Source: Chlamydoabsidia padenii
Lineage: Eukaryota > Mucoromycota > Mucoromycetes > Mucorales > Cunninghamellaceae
Assembly: GCA_025330725.1 (NCBI GenBank)
Contig: JAIWND010000033.1
Location: forward strand, 186,001-250,000
Direction: 5' to 3'
DNA length: 64,000 bases
Part shown: one piece after another, positions 1 to 12,823 of the stretch
How positions within the stretch are numbered: position 1 is the stretch's first letter
Layout: each line of letters begins with the position of its first letter
The notes under the pieces: generated by a model
Databases searched by the model: none
What the model saw: the letters and a program-made list of their open reading frames with translations, nothing else
What the model was told of the DNA's origin: nothing
Position numbers and translations under genes: made by a program

Positions 1-762
1 TACCAGCATTGCCACCATAGGCAGGAAAACCATTCGCACCCATTGGATATCCATAACCAGCAGAAGCATAAGGATCGAGCGCATACCCTAAATATTCAAT
101 CACATTACTTTATATATATATATATATGTCCCATTCATCCCCCCTCCCTCCCATATTTACTTACCGGCATTGTATTGATTCCGTCCACCATTATATCCAC
201 CACCATTACTATCCAAAAAGATATAGGTTAATACATGAATCATACTAGTTTGTAGTAATACTTACTTTTGATAATGAGGAGGACGTTGTCCGGCGCGAGG
301 ATCACCTTTCACTGGACCACCACCAATGGCAGTGACATTCGCAGCTTGCATTCCTTTGTTACCTTGTACCAGATCATATTCCACCTATTTCCATATGTAA
401 TTTCATCAGTTATTGTTATCCCAACTTGTCTATTTTGATTACCTCTTCAGCCTATTAAAAAAAAAAAAAAGAGAGTCAAATTTAGTACCACATACACACA
501 CACATACTATATATCTTCAAGACTTACTTCGCTTAGACTTTTGAATCCACCGTCGTTGTGTATTGCTGTGTGGTGTACAAAGACTAAGGGAGTTAAACAA
601 AAAGAATGATATTGTTAGTTTTCAACGTCGTACTTTTCTTTTTTTACTATTACCTTCCACTTCCGATTGGTCCAGTTGATCGTCCGGTATGATAAAACCA
701 TAACCTTTCGTAGAGTTGAAGAATTTGACACGACCAGTTTTGCGTGATTCTGATGTTGACAT
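1..762 (-). CDS. Cold-shock-domain RNA-binding protein (partial, 3' end outside window)
   Basis: Reading the minus strand from the ATG at 762, exons at about 762-654, 549/550-530, 443-451, 384-266, 208-165 and 87-1 join in frame. The first exon gives the CSD start GRVKFFNSTKGYGFI (RNP1-like). The second gives VFVHHTAIHNDGGFKSLSE (RNP2-like). Exon 4 gives VEYDLVQGNKGMQAANV, the closing strand of a cold-shock domain. A Gly/Tyr/Asn-rich tail follows (GGGYNGGRNQYN, YASAGYGYPMG) and runs off the left edge. Such proteins bind single-stranded RNA/DNA and act as RNA chaperones; that role is family knowledge. The frame and domain are clear, but the exact edge of exon 2 was placed by eye. Confidence 0.88.
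443..451 (-). other. 9-nt microexon (codes Ala-Glu-Glu)
   Basis: Between the exon ending ...SLSE and the exon starting VEYDLVQ, the only sequence that keeps both frame and the cold-shock consensus is nine bases, GCTGAAGAG, bounded by AG (452-453) and GT (441-442). It supplies AEE at the place where cold-shock domains normally have a short acidic link before VEF/VEYDL. Confidence 0.75.
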
Positions 763-2151
763 TAGGTTGTAATATAAAGTTGGAAAGGGAGAGTGATGTA
801 ATAAGTAAAAAGAGAGAGAGGAAGGATGAAGATTATAACAAGTGGGCAGATATGAGCATAAATTGTTCACACCAATTGAGTATAAAAGAAGTATATGGTT
901 TTTCCAATGAAAACCAGATAAAGTTGAAGAGTAAATAAAAAAGTGAAGGAGGTAGGAAGAAGAAGGAAAAAAGAAAAGAAAAGAAAAAGAGCGAAAGGGA
1001 GTGAAGAACAAATGCAAAAAAAAAAAAAGTTTCTCCCAGTTTGACTAAATTTCCACTGACGCTATGAATTCATCCAATCAGATGCTCGCATTGAAGCGGT
1101 CTAGTATTATTTTCAAATTCCGTCTTGTTGGGTTGAAACCAACACACAATCTGATGATAATATGTATCAAAGGGTCCCCTCCCCCTCTATAATAACAAAT
1201 AGAACCATGATACTTTATTTTCTTGTTTGAAAAGATGCCTCTATTTATGCAACTTGAACAAAATTCCATTAAAGTCATTGTGGATCTCACGCACTTCACT
1301 CTGCAGACAATCCCATTGAGTACCAAGTGAAATCAAGTCATGCTTTCGCCCGCCCTCTTGGATCTATATGAATGGAGGATTACAACCACTCATGCAGATT
1401 GAATTCCCGACTTCAAATTCCGACGGGGTTTTTCCCAAACTAAAAATTGTCTCGTTTCTTTTCCGCTTTAATTGATTCTCACAATTTATCGCACTTGTGG
1501 ATGCCCAGGTAATATAATAATGGACCCAACCATAATCTTGAAATACTGATGCTTTGTCTTTTTCCTTTATTCTTGGAATCTATTCAAGTCCATGGTACTT
1601 TTTTAAATACTACTCTTGCTTGATCTCATTAGTTTGGAAAACTCGTCTACAAATGGAAAAAAAAGGTCAGGTGAAGTAATGGATTAAAAGGCAATCAATT
1701 TATCATGTTAAAGGAATTCGACTGACGCAAAAAGACAACATTGGTACCTTTAACCAAAACTCCTCACAACGACTGATCCAGCTCAATCATATATATAATG
1801 GCATAAACAACTAGTTAATTAGTCATACTCCTTACTATATTATAGTCTCGATTGCTTATTAGAATGAACCCCGATAAATAAAAAGAAAACTTTATTAGTT
1901 TGACCTGTTTGACATGTGTGCAAGTGAATACCAATGTTAGTGCCATGGTATTTTATATTCTCCCTATATAATCAATGTGCTGGGAAACTCTCTTCCCCCT
2001 AATTCAAAAGGAGGGACAATGTGTTGAATAAGGAGTAATAGGTACATCACAGACATGAACTGATCTTTTTATTTTTTCTTGAATCCATTCGATCAAATGA
2101 AAAAAAAAGGGGATTCTTTTCTTTCTTTCTTTTCTTACCTATTCCAACAGA
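763..2151. other. Intergenic spacer without a supported gene
   Basis: This spacer of about 1.4 kb lies between divergent genes. Its left part is the A/G-rich upstream region of the cold-shock gene. Only short chance open frames are present. It holds two copies of the dispersed TTCAAATTCCG motif (about 1111-1123 and 1412-1422). Confidence 0.6.
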
Positions 2152-2813
2152 ATGAAATTGTCTATTATCACCATTATTGCCATTGCTGCCCACCAAGTCA
2201 TAGCTGGTGGACCTATTGAAGGCTGTCTGAAAACCCATACAGGTAATGGAGATAACCACACTCTAGTCTCGGAAAAACTCACTTTTCGTCTGCTTTAGTG
2301 GTTGCTGGTGATTCGTGTGATGGGATCATCGCCAATTTCAAACTAACATCCGAGGCATTCTATGCCATGGTAAGTTGGATGCATCGAATGTTGTATTCAA
2401 AAAAGTAACACCCATTCTTTTTGATTATAGAATCCAGGACTTCATCATGCAGGTGATCATGTAAGTTGTCATTTAAAATCCCGCCCAGCTGACTGACTGA
2501 CTGACTGACTTTTTTTTTTTGTCAGCTTTGTGATAACTTGGACAATGGTAAGAAATATTGTGTCTGTGTTGAGAAACCTTGTGTTGAAGAACCTGTGGTA
2601 TCTCCTGCCCAAGCAAATACTCCTCCTGTGATCAAGAATACTGTTTCTACTGATTCAAATTCTGGTTCCCCTGTCATGGCCCGATCTTCACCTGGACTCG
2701 TCGCTGCTGCTGCTGATTCCGCCCCACCTAACAAAACACCCAACACCGCTCCTCTCTCTACTCCTTTTACTTTATTGGTATTCAGTATGGTCATTCTTAG
2801 TTTTATGGTTTAA
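2152..2813 (+). CDS. Secreted LysM-domain protein with GPI-type tail
   Basis: Four exons (2152-2242, 2299-2369, 2431-2460, 2526-2813) join in phase to about 159 aa. The start MKLSIITIIAIAAHQVIAGG is a signal peptide. Residues about 30-80 form a single LysM domain: TVVAGDSCDGIIANF, then LTSEAFYAMNPGL, then CDNLDNGKKYCVC, with the conserved cysteines. A Ser/Thr/Pro/Ala-rich linker follows, and the protein ends in a hydrophobic stretch (FTLLVFSMVILSFMV) typical of a GPI-attachment signal. LysM domains bind chitin-type N-acetylglucosamine polymers. A wall- or membrane-anchored chitin-binding protein is inferred; a soluble effector is less likely because of the tail. Confidence 0.87.
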
Positions 2814-3062
2814 CACCCCCCCTCTTCCAATTGACAATAAAAACCTATTTTACCCATATGCTTCTTTTTCATTTATTTAGGTATAGCAATAGAACAATAG
2901 TTGATAATGATATGATGATGTTTATTAAGATGATGTTAAAAAAAAAAAAAGAGAGAGACACAGCCCATTATGCATACAACTGAGTATAACCAAAAACAAA
3001 ACAAAAAAGTGATAAAAGATAATATACAAATGACAATAAATCAATACCCGTAATGATCTTAA

Positions 3063-5992
3063 CTAGACTACATTCATTGTACTAGAGGTAGGAGTGCCGC
3101 CAGAGACAGAGGAGGAGGCCAAGACACCACTGATCCAGCCTGTTGCCAACTTGTATACTTTACTTGATCCTTTAATCTTGACAAACCGCAGAGCCACCAC
3201 CTGAGGAGTCGAACCACAAGAGTCTGTCCCATCACCGCCCCCAGATGATGAAGAGGTTGCTTGTTGTTTATTGTTGGTGCTAGGAATCGAATAGGCTTCC
3301 ATCGTAAACATGGCAATACCGTCCCTATTTTGTCCCTTTTCATCATCATCGTCGTCATCGTCATTGATATCCAAGTTTTGTTGTTGCGGTTGTTGTTGGT
3401 TGATGGTTTTCAACTGGCCAAAAGTAGCTGTTGTTGCCCCACTGCCATGTCTATTGGTTGGATAGGTCAGACTGGGACCACCGATTGGCATTGAAGAATG
3501 TAAATGCATGGATTGTGATGACCAGGGCCATTGTTGAAAAGGAGCAGATAATCGTCGCATTTGTCGGCTCCATCGACTGGTACTACTATTGTTACTGATT
3601 CGATCCATCAAACTGCTCCTTGATGTATACGTAGAGCTGCCATTATGGTATTGTTGTTGTTGGATGTGATTTGACGAAGATGTACCAGCTGCGTCTCGAA
3701 GCAAGTTGGGTGATGACGATGAATTTTTCAATCCATTCTTTGACTTTTTCTTGTTGACCTTTTGTTTTTTTCCACCTTCGTCATCGTCGGTATCATTGTC
3801 ACGCCAGCCCTGTAACCATCTACTCGAACGTCGTTGTGAGGATTGTTGTAAAGACGATTGTCGTCTCTGCTGCTGTTGTTGCTGTTGCTGCTGTTGTTGA
3901 TTGTCGATTGCATAATTTCTTAATGTCAACACACATGTCAATTTGGTCCGGCCTTCGTGTTGGTAGGTGACGCCCAAAAGTTGACAGGCAGATTGGACGA
4001 GTAGGATCAATTCACATTCCCCTTGTTGTTGAGAGAAATCATCGGAAAGAGGTTGGAAGCTGCATCTTGCTGTTCGTGAAGATACCGGGGCAGATCCGGT
4101 GGTTGCTGATGTTGTTGCCGTTGTAGTGGTGGTTGATAGGAAAGCCGGTGAGGATAAACTGTGGCTTCCTGAGATTGACGAGCTTGAAGAGAAGGAGGAT
4201 AATATGGTGGCTGATGATGATCCGCGAAGGTTGGTTTGAATGGTGTAGTAGTTGATATGTTCCTTGGGTCGAGTATATAAACTGGCGAGACTGAGAGTCG
4301 AGGTTGTTTTCTTCAGTCTAGATGAGAACCCACCACCACCAGATCCCTTGTCACCATTACCGCTGTCCCCATTGCTAGAGCTACCACCTGGTGCTGAAGA
4401 GAGATAAGCCGTACTGGTATTGTTGGTACTATAAGCCGCCGAGGAGAGCGTCAAGATGGATTCGGGTCGCTTTAACTTGTGGAAGAATTGCTGAATGGCT
4501 GAATGACCAGAAGGAGGTTGAGAGATCGGTGTTAATTGGACCTGGGCCAAGACAGATTTCATTTCCGCCAGTAGTTCCGCCCGAAGCAATTCTTGTATTT
4601 GAGCGTTTTCCTCCACTTTTGGTGAGTAAGTCGCATTTCCAGTAAAGTAAATGGCAGTATTAATGGGATGGTAAATGACGGTTCGTTTCACTTGTTGTTC
4701 CGATTGTTTTTCTTCTTCCATATCCCTGAGGCATTGTCGTTTAGATCGTTCCCGTTCCATCCGATGGCGTACAGATTCATCCAGTTCGGCCGGTACACCT
4801 TGAATCATAAGAGGCTCGTTCATGTCGAATCCACCATAATATCCTGTCGTTTTATCGAGAAACAGATCTTGTAATCTACCACCATCATTCAACCAAGGAT
4901 CATCCTTCAGGGCCACACGAAGAGCAATCCGCCGCCTACGATCCACCGATAGGCATTTTTGTATCGTTTGTTGAAGGCCTTCGCTAAAGTGTGTTGGCAT
5001 CGGGTAATTTCCATCAATCACGTCCTTTCGTAATTCACCAAAAGCTATAGGAAAAAAGGTTGGGCTGAGTAAATCCTTTTTGTTCTTTTGTGTAATCAAG
5101 ATGATGATGATCACTTACTTCGTGCATGAGAGAATGGTTCAAACCCAGAAGTCATACGGAAGAGAGTAACACCGAGGCACCAACAATCGACTTCAGGACC
5201 AATATATTTCTGTTCGCAGATAATTTCAGGACTGTAGTATAACATGGAGCCTATATAAATAAAATAAAGAGATGAGAATGGAGCACAGACCACTGTATAA
5301 CGTGACTTTATTCTTTTTGGTACTGTACCACACATTGTTCGGAGCCGCTGAAGACCAAATCGATTCCCCAAGCCAAAATCCGCCAATTTTACTTGACCAT
5401 TCGTTTTCAATAGCACATTGGGAGCCTATGGTCAAATGATGAGTTACCAGTATCGCCATCTATTCATCTTTTTATTACCTTTAAATCACGATGCACCACC
5501 CATCGACTGTGACAGTAATCCACAGCAGTTACCATTTGACGGAAGATCAACCGAGCTTCATCTTCATGTAGAGATCCATGTCGTTTTTGCAAGTGTTCGT
5601 CCAAATTGAATCCAGGTACATATTCCATAACAAGATATAAAGAGTCCGCCGTTTCCACCGTTTCGTACAAATGCACCACATTCGGATGATCCAATGCTTC
5701 CATCAATCGAATTTCCCGCACCAATCTTGACATGACCCGATATTCGTGTACTCGTTTGTCGATGACCTATATGAGAATAATAATATAATAAACAAGTAAT
5801 AAAGTTAAATTGATTGCATTTCAAAACGAGATTACTCATTTTCCATCCCTTTAGCCCCTCCACCCCCATCCTATTTACTTCATCATCAAGTATCAGTCTA
5901 TCCAACTAATTACTTCCCCTATTCTATTATCATACCCATTCACAACAATCCCGTCATCGTACAGTCTTCTTTATATTACCCACGACTGCCCC

Positions 5993-6041
<49 letters not shown>

Positions 6042-6407
6042 AGTTACCTTGATAGCATATTGTTCCCCAGTTAAATAGTGTTTTGCCAACATGACTTTAC
6101 TAAACTTGCCATGACCAAGAGGACGTTCAAACAAGTAATCACCAATACCAGCAAGTAAGTAATCAGGACTAGGTGGTAATTCCTTTACTTTTTTCTTCTT
6201 GTCATCTTGTTTTGTCGTTGTTGTTCCAGCTGCACCTGTTGTTGTCCCTGTTTGTTGTTGTTGTTGTTGTTGTTTGGAAGTGGGAGATTGTATTGTTTCA
6301 TTATCAGTGGATGGCGGTGTAGGCAAATCAACCACCGACTTTGCCCGTGAGGTTCGTTTCTGTTGCCATTTCGTTTTCAATTGATGAGTGACCGACCGGA
6401 AAGGCAT
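3063..6407 (-). CDS. CAMK/SNF1-like serine/threonine protein kinase with KA1-like C-terminus
   Basis: Five exons (6407-6048, 5766-5479, 5425-5329, 5250-5119, 5044-3063) join in frame. The kinase domain shows the Gly loop GHGKFSKV, the catalytic Lys in QYAIKV, HRDLK, the DFG motif in ADFGLGNRF, SPE in place of APE (YYSPEII) and the DxWxxG motif (DCWCLGV). A ~650-residue tail of Ser-, Gln- and Asn-rich low complexity follows. Its last ~60 residues (VALRFVKIKGSSKVYKLA) resemble the final strand and helix of KA1 domains in Kin1/MARK and Hsl1-type kinases. The N-terminus also carries a Gln run. The assignment to CAMK/SNF1-type is by motif; the exact subfamily (Kin1, Gin4/Hsl1 or other) was not resolved. 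Intron 1 carries a 46-base T run (A on the sense strand) near the donor. Confidence 0.85.
5995..6040. repeat. 46-bp poly(T) run inside kinase intron 1
   Basis: An uninterrupted run of T on the plus strand. On the sense (minus) strand it is poly(A), starting a few bases after the donor GTAACTC. Confidence 0.9.
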
Positions 6408-7309
6408 GTTTGGTGAAGCAAGTACACAAAAAAAGAAGAAGAGGGATCAAAAGTAAAGAATAAGTGTTTATATATAAAGATAAAAAATAAAAAAAAGAGA
6501 GTGAATAAGAGTATGTATGAATGCGTGAGTGTTTATATGTGTATGTGACGAAGAGAAGAAAAAGAAGAAGAAAAAGGGATAAAGTCTGTGTCAACAAGAA
6601 TATATGTTTCTCTTTTGAGTAAAAAGAGAGAGGAGGTATGTAGTGTAAATAGGGAATACTGATGAAGGGGAATGGAATGATATATGGATGAAAGGAGAGA
6701 GAGAGAGAGATAAGCGTGGTGGGGGTATCAAATATGATAGTTATTAACAAACAATAATCGAGTCAATCAATAAAGTAGTAAAAGAAGACAAAGAGGGAAA
6801 GAAAGAAAGAGAGAGAGAGAAATATAAAAAAGGGGGGAAGGGGCAAAACATAAATTACGACCTAGGCGGCGGTTTAATTTAGCTAAGATAGGCCAATGGA
6901 ATTCCAACCACTATAATCATCAAAATTGAAAGATCGCCACCCACCTCCTCCTTCTATACCATTACCATCTTTCCCCCTTTGCCTTCGTTTGTCAATTAAA
7001 AAAACAAGGAGATGAAAGGATTTACATAACAAGAAATTCTGTTTTACAAAACATGTGATTTTAAAAAAAAAAAAAAAAAAAAAAAGTTGTTCGTCTTTGA
7101 ATTCAACCATCAAGGGAACACAAAGCTACCTTTTTTATTTATTGTCATACAAACAACACAAGTAAAATAAAAAAAAAACATTTACAATAACTAGATAAAA
7201 CAGTATACAAAAAATAAAGGATATAATATAAAGAGCATAAGAGAGAGAGAGAGAGAGAGAGAGATCAAACTAAATGCTACAAATAAATAAACTATGCCCA
7301 TTCATTGGA
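6408..7309. other. Intergenic spacer: upstream region of the kinase and downstream region of the ankyrin gene
   Basis: No supported gene. The kinase-proximal half is strongly A/G-rich on the plus strand (long GA and AAG stretches), that is, a pyrimidine-rich leader on the sense strand. A poly(A) run lies at about 7062-7085 and a GA microsatellite at about 7240-7263. Confidence 0.6.
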
Positions 7310-8250
7310 TTAAAAATCATCCAAATCTGAGAACAGACCGTGTTTCGCCAGAGTGAATTCAAAGTGACCAGGGACTTTTTTCGATAATTCTTCTTCCCGT
7401 CGTTTATCCATCTTTTTACTGGTCAAAGCGCCTAGTCCCTTGAGATAATCGACCAATCGTTTGTGTCCTGCAGATTTGGCCAAGTCCAGTGGTGTCCCTA
7501 CCTTTTTAGGCACATAGGCATTACAATCCACACCAAATCGTTCGATCATCAAGGTCACCACTTCCAATCGTCCCTGTCGTACTGCCCAATGTAATGGTAA
7601 TTCCCCTTGATAGTCTGCTTGAAGTACCGGTACTTGACATGCCCTAGCTAATAATGAGACCAAGTCCGTATGTCCTGACGCACAAGCATAATGTAAAACC
7701 GTAGCTCCTATATAATGATGATGATGATGAGTTTGTGTGTGACTCGATGTCATTATCATTTTCCAGTAACTTACCATGAGTATCCACTTGATTATTCAAT
7801 TCACCTCGAGTCATTTGCACCACATATTCCACCACGGCAGCATGACAATGTTCGGCAGCTACATGCAAGATCGTCTTGTTCTTGCTACCACCGCCACGAC
7901 AAGTAACGAGATTCCCGCCTGCTTGTACCAATTTCTGTAACCCCGCCAACCAACCCACCTTGGCAGCCAAGTAACAAGGAGAGCACTTGTCTTCATCTAC
8001 TGTACTTAGTGTCATTGCATTCGGATTAGCCCCTTGTTGTAACAGTAGATCCAATGAGCCAGGTGCCTTTGTCACAATCAATGCATGAATCAATCCATAC
8101 CCAGACTTGACAACATGAGATGACGAGCTTGATTGTTGTTTTGCTGTATTAGGTGATCCGCCACGACGTAAAAAGTTACTAAACACGTATATAAAAGTTA
8201 GTTTACAAAATCCTCCCTTTCCCTCCCCCCGTTTCACATTTGGCATGCCT

Positions 8251-8295
<45 letters not shown>

Positions 8296-9368
8296 TATTC
8301 TTACCTGATGATTTTTTCTACAGTGACATCGCTACCTTTACTTTTTGCAATAGTATCCCACAACCCATCCGCACCACCAAAGATTAAAGGATCCACCCGT
8401 CGTTGTTGAATCAGGGAATGGCCAGTATAACCCGATGTGGTTGTTGAGGAGCGCACAGGTGTCATGGGAGCAGTTTGGATGGTGGCAGACCCCGTGGTAG
8501 ATGATGCTGAGGAAGGAGGTGTGGAATGGGATGGATGGCGCAAGTATTGCCACGACGAGGATGATTTGCTTCCCAGACTGGCGTTACTTTGGTGCTTGAG
8601 TTGTTTTTCCGTATATGATTTCGTGCTGACATTGCTGGTGGAATAGATGCTGTCGCTATAAGTGCTGGCAGAAGAGTTTTGTCGTGTACGCACAAGACCA
8701 GTTGGAGGCATATCATCATTATGTCGTCCAAGTTTGGCTGGTTGTGGACATTCGGATACATCGGTCAGAGGTGTAGACCAGTGTGGGGCATAGGAGGAAC
8801 TGACAGATCGAGTGGCCATATTACTTGATTTATGGAGTGAGTAGTCGGCTAAATCGGGATCATAATCTTCGAGAATAGTACTGTCTATCCTTTGTTGTTG
8901 GCGAAGATGTTGTGAATGCATTGGTGAAGGTGGAGGTGGGCCATGATGATAAAGTGCATCCGTTGACAATTCAGACCCGTAAGATATAGTAGACATGTTT
9001 GATATTGACCGATGACTTGATGATATAGTGGTTGTAGGTGTTGGTGGTACTCCTCCATTAGTCGATACGTCGTTAGCTATCTTTTCATACTTTTTCTTGT
9101 AGAATTGCATTTCCCGTACCGCCTTTTCGTGTCGTTGATGCATCGTATCCAAAGCCGTTTTCAAGTCTTCATTTTCGTTCTCCAAGTGTTCAGACTGTTG
9201 CTGTAGCATGTTGACGAGTCGATCGTGGCCATGTACTAGTCGTTTTAATTCAATATTGAGGACCTGCCTTAGATTAGTGTCGTCCAGTTGTTCGAATAAA
9301 CCCAACAGGCATTCTTTAGGATTAAGAGAGTGTTCTTCATTGGCGCGTTGTACTTGTTTTGTTTCCAT
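7310..9368 (-). CDS. Coiled-coil and ankyrin-repeat protein
   Basis: Three exons (9368-8305, 8178-7775, 7707-7310) sum to 1866 nt, or 621 aa, with matching phases. Residues about 10-100 form a coiled coil (heptad-rich, LKRLVHGHDRLVNMLQQQSE). A Ser/Thr/Pro-rich spacer follows. The C-terminal half has ankyrin repeats, recognisable as GYGLIHALIVTKAPGSLDLL, KTILHVAAEHCHAAVVEYVV, TVLHYACASGHTDLVSLLA, ELPLHWAVRQGRLEVVTLM and TPLDLAKSAGHKRLVDYL. Ankyrin repeats mediate protein binding; the partner and process are unknown. Intron 1 has a 41-base homopolymer next to the donor. Confidence 0.85.
8254..8294. repeat. 41-bp poly(T) run inside the ankyrin-gene intron 1
   Basis: An uninterrupted T run on the plus strand. 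In the sense direction it is poly(A), beginning shortly after the donor GTAAGAATAC. Confidence 0.9.
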
Positions 9369-10739
9369 TGAAGAAGGACCGTTCGTCTGTTGTTATATAT
9401 ATAGATATAAATATAAAGTAAAGTAAAAAGTAAAATGGCAAGCCAATTCAGTAGGTATAAATAATAATAAAAAGTAAACAAAGGAAAAGAAAGAAAGAGG
9501 AATGGAAATGGAAAGGATGAGAAAATAAAAAAGGCACAAGAAATCTGAGTTTTAATTTTAATAAGTCTCTTCATTTGAAAGAGATATATATATATATATT
9601 GGGGGTGGCATGTGGAGAAAGATGGTAATACTCGATACCCTCAAGAACAGTGCATCAACTATCATATGCAGTCAATATATATGCACTAATAAGAAATAGA
9701 TCCACGAGGTGTATTGCCCCCCATAGAGCCTCCTTCTCTCCTAGTTATTAACTAGTACTTTTTAAGCACTCCTTTTTCTTCTTTGTCTATGTATGTATGT
9801 ATTTCAAAAAAAGTCGGAATAAGTGTGGTTTCTCGCCGCTTGTTTTCTATTATGACTGACGTTTTTGATGGTTCAAGTCCAAGTACTTTTTAGGAAAAAA
9901 CTTGTTATGTTGATCCATCGAACAATACTGGTTATAAAGTCGATCTGTTAAGGGTATGATCGTAGGTAGTCATATTCTTCTTTTAACTTTAATGATTGTT
10001 CAAACCGTTCATTTACCTTTAGACCAAACCAAATGTAACACGAAGCTATTGTTCACTTTATAGTCGGGTATTCAAAAACAATCCCCCGCCTTAAAACTTT
10101 ACGTAATGGAACGATACCTTAAATGAACAATGTCGTCTGTCGGGGCTTTAATCTGATGCTATACCGTTTTTTTTTTTTTTTTTTTTTTTTTGATCTGATG
10201 GGAATAGAGCTGTGATGAATCCCGCCTCGAGGCATGTACTTGTAATCAAAAAGCATAAAAACTTGGAAGCAACGGTGGCCATTGACTAATTTGATAACAC
10301 TCCTTGAATTGGGACAGTAAGAAGAAATGACTACTTTCAAAGAAAATGTCATTGCATAAACCATATTCACACTCCGACTAGGAGGTCGACATGACCAAGG
10401 AGAGAGAGGTTTATATATATAGACTTTTTAAAAGGAGAACAAGTTTACCATTTATGTCAGCCGTCATTCACAAATAAGAACATAAAGTTTGAATACAGGG
10501 TTCTGAAATGGACGAAAAAAAAAAAAGGCATCTGATTCCACTTCTATTCTTGACAAGAGTCGTATCTTCTCTCACATTGAAACTCTTTGCAGTCCTACAT
10601 ACTTGCATACATAAAACATGTGGAGTAAATCATGCTAGTCGTTATCGAGCTAAAGACAACTTATCAAGCTGACATTATACTTTTCATGCAGATCAAAGTA
10701 TCTGGGTTAAAAATCGAAATGCATGAAAATATGTAGGGT

Positions 10740-10826
10740 AGAGCATCCCCAGCGGACTTTTCAGATTCAATGTTACCCCATCAGACTTTTTAGAAACTTT
10801 GATGGAAAGTCCACTGGGGATGCTCT
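10740..10826. repeat. 87-bp element with ~22-bp terminal inverted repeats (MITE-like or hairpin)
   Basis: The left arm (AGAGCATCCCCAGCGGACTT...) at 10740-10762 matches the reverse complement of the right arm at 10805-10826 with one substitution and one extra T. The ~42-bp centre is AT-rich. No clear target duplication was found, so it may be a miniature transposon or a transcribed hairpin. Confidence 0.6.
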
Positions 10827-11120
10827 TGATGAACTATCATAACATGAGATCATAGTTTGCTTTCTTGAATGTAATACCACTGCACACATCAAAGGTAGTC
10901 TACAAGTGGGATCCATCTGCCAGGTGTGTGTGTGCGTGTGAAAATAAAAAAAGATGATTCTTCTCAACTAGCCAGGTAAGAGTAGGAAAAGGGGGGACCT
11001 GGGAGTGGAAATATTCAAATCCCGTCACTGCCATTTTAAAAAACCCTCTCACCATTTTTTTTTCTTTTTCTTTTGCTTCCATTATTAAAACAACTAACTA
11101 TATACCAATTATCTTCAGAG

Positions 11121-11303
11121 ATGATAAATGATCCAACATGGGCGGTCATCAAGGTAAGCATTCTCATGTTGAAAAAGGAATACACATGGTCAAACTAATC
11201 CACGCTTTTTTCTTTGAGTTTTTAGCTTCCTTGGGCGTACAAGACAGAGCTAAACAGGTACTCGATCTTCAAGTTAACAAGAAAAGCTGATTTATATGAA
11301 TGA
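11121..11303 (+). CDS. Candidate two-exon small protein, 36 aa (unknown)
   Basis: ATG at 11121, exon 11121-11153 ending AAG|GTAAGC, acceptor TTTTTAG, exon 11226-11303. The joined frame begins MINDPTWAVIKLPWAYK and ends at TGA. The splice signals are good and there is an AT-rich TATA-like stretch upstream. A second ATG in another frame (MGGHQ...) could use the same exon pair. No family was recognised; this is a weak prediction. Confidence 0.28.
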
Positions 11304-12212
11304 CACATTCTTTTTTTATTATTAAAAAAACTAACCGTCCGTTATATTGGGTAGGATGACTTTTATCATGGATGAATTCAAGAAATACTAGTCAAACTCA
11401 ACTATATCTACTGTCATTATGCCAATCTATCAGCTGGATGAAACTATACTTTGACCAACATGGGGGTTTATGGTATGTGATTCGAAAAAAAGGCCACATG
11501 GATCATCAATTATAGTCAGGAACCACCTACAAAAAGTATGTGACCAAACGACAGCAACTCTCAATGGGATTACACTATAACAACAAAAAATATCACCCAC
11601 GTCAATGATGGACAACACCTGGAATATTAACAGTTTGGCGATACCACCGCGTGCTGCGGTTTCGAGGGGTCAGTATGACTAATGGTGCTACAAAAAAGGC
11701 AGCGGATGACGAAGAAGAAACATAATGGGTATCCCACATGAAATTACCTGCATAGACATAGCCAGAATCCTCCCCTCCTCCTCCACCCCCTTTTTTTTAT
11801 TACATACATACACTTTGGATTCAATAGGATTGGATTGAATCAAACAATAAAACAAATTGGTAATATTGGTCTTTGGCGGCTTTATTTATTTATCTCTCTT
11901 TCCCTCTCTTCACCCCCACATAGCTTTAGTCTCCCCCCCCCTTTTTTTTTACTACCACACTCCCTCCATCTTACCATAGTATAGTCATAGTATAGAAATG
12001 ATTCTTGTTTTAACCTGAATTTAATATCTCTACGTAACATTTTAAAACTTGGCACTTTGTCTGATAAACGGAAAAGTTTTTAGTAGTGGATTTGTGTCGG
12101 CTAAATACATGATAGATATGATGATGTTAAAAGGAGTCGGTTCAGTCGATCGCATGAATCGGGATTTGAACTGAAAAGCACGACTTGTCCTGGTTGCGTG
12201 AATTTAGTCCCA

Positions 12213-12243
<31 letters not shown>

Positions 12244-12823
12244 CCAGGTGGAACTATTCTGATTTGACTCAATTTCAAAATGGTTGCTTTAAGTATTACT
12301 GAAATGTATCCATGCAAGTTTCAGACCAAACGAGGACAGGGACGACAACATGAAACAATGAGATCCACATACCTCGTCGGGGAGTGAATAATTGGCTGCA
12401 TAAAAAAAAAAAAAAAGTTCGTGGTGAGATCCACTTGTATTAGCCGATCTTCGCGTATTATAGTCTAGATACTGTTAAAATGTAAAAGTAAAAGTATCAG
12501 ATATTGTTAACACTATGTACTATCACACCATTGACATAAAATCCAGTCGCATAAAAAACTAAAAACGATTTCAAGTCAAAAGGCAAAAGATGTCAATAAA
12601 ACAATATAACAATAGTCCAGATGTTTCAATATTCCATTTATTTATTATCTAAAACCAATATAAACCAGTGGGTGGGAGGACATGATGACGATACAGATAA
12701 ACTAACTGACTAAACACTAACAAATAGCCATAAATAAATAAAAATATCAGTAAGATTTAGATACCACCCAACCACTTCTATTCGACTTACCGTTTACCAT
12801 ACACCTATTTACTTGGTCTTGAT

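Larger units (their letters stand above)
9369..12823. other. Long intergenic region
   Basis: This region of about 3.4 kb has no convincing long coding region. It holds a short terminal-inverted-repeat element (10740-10826), a possible tiny spliced ORF (11121-11303), an (AT)n microsatellite (about 12219-12242), and copies of the dispersed CGGGATTTGAA motif near 11013-11024 and 12159-12170. Confidence 0.6.
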
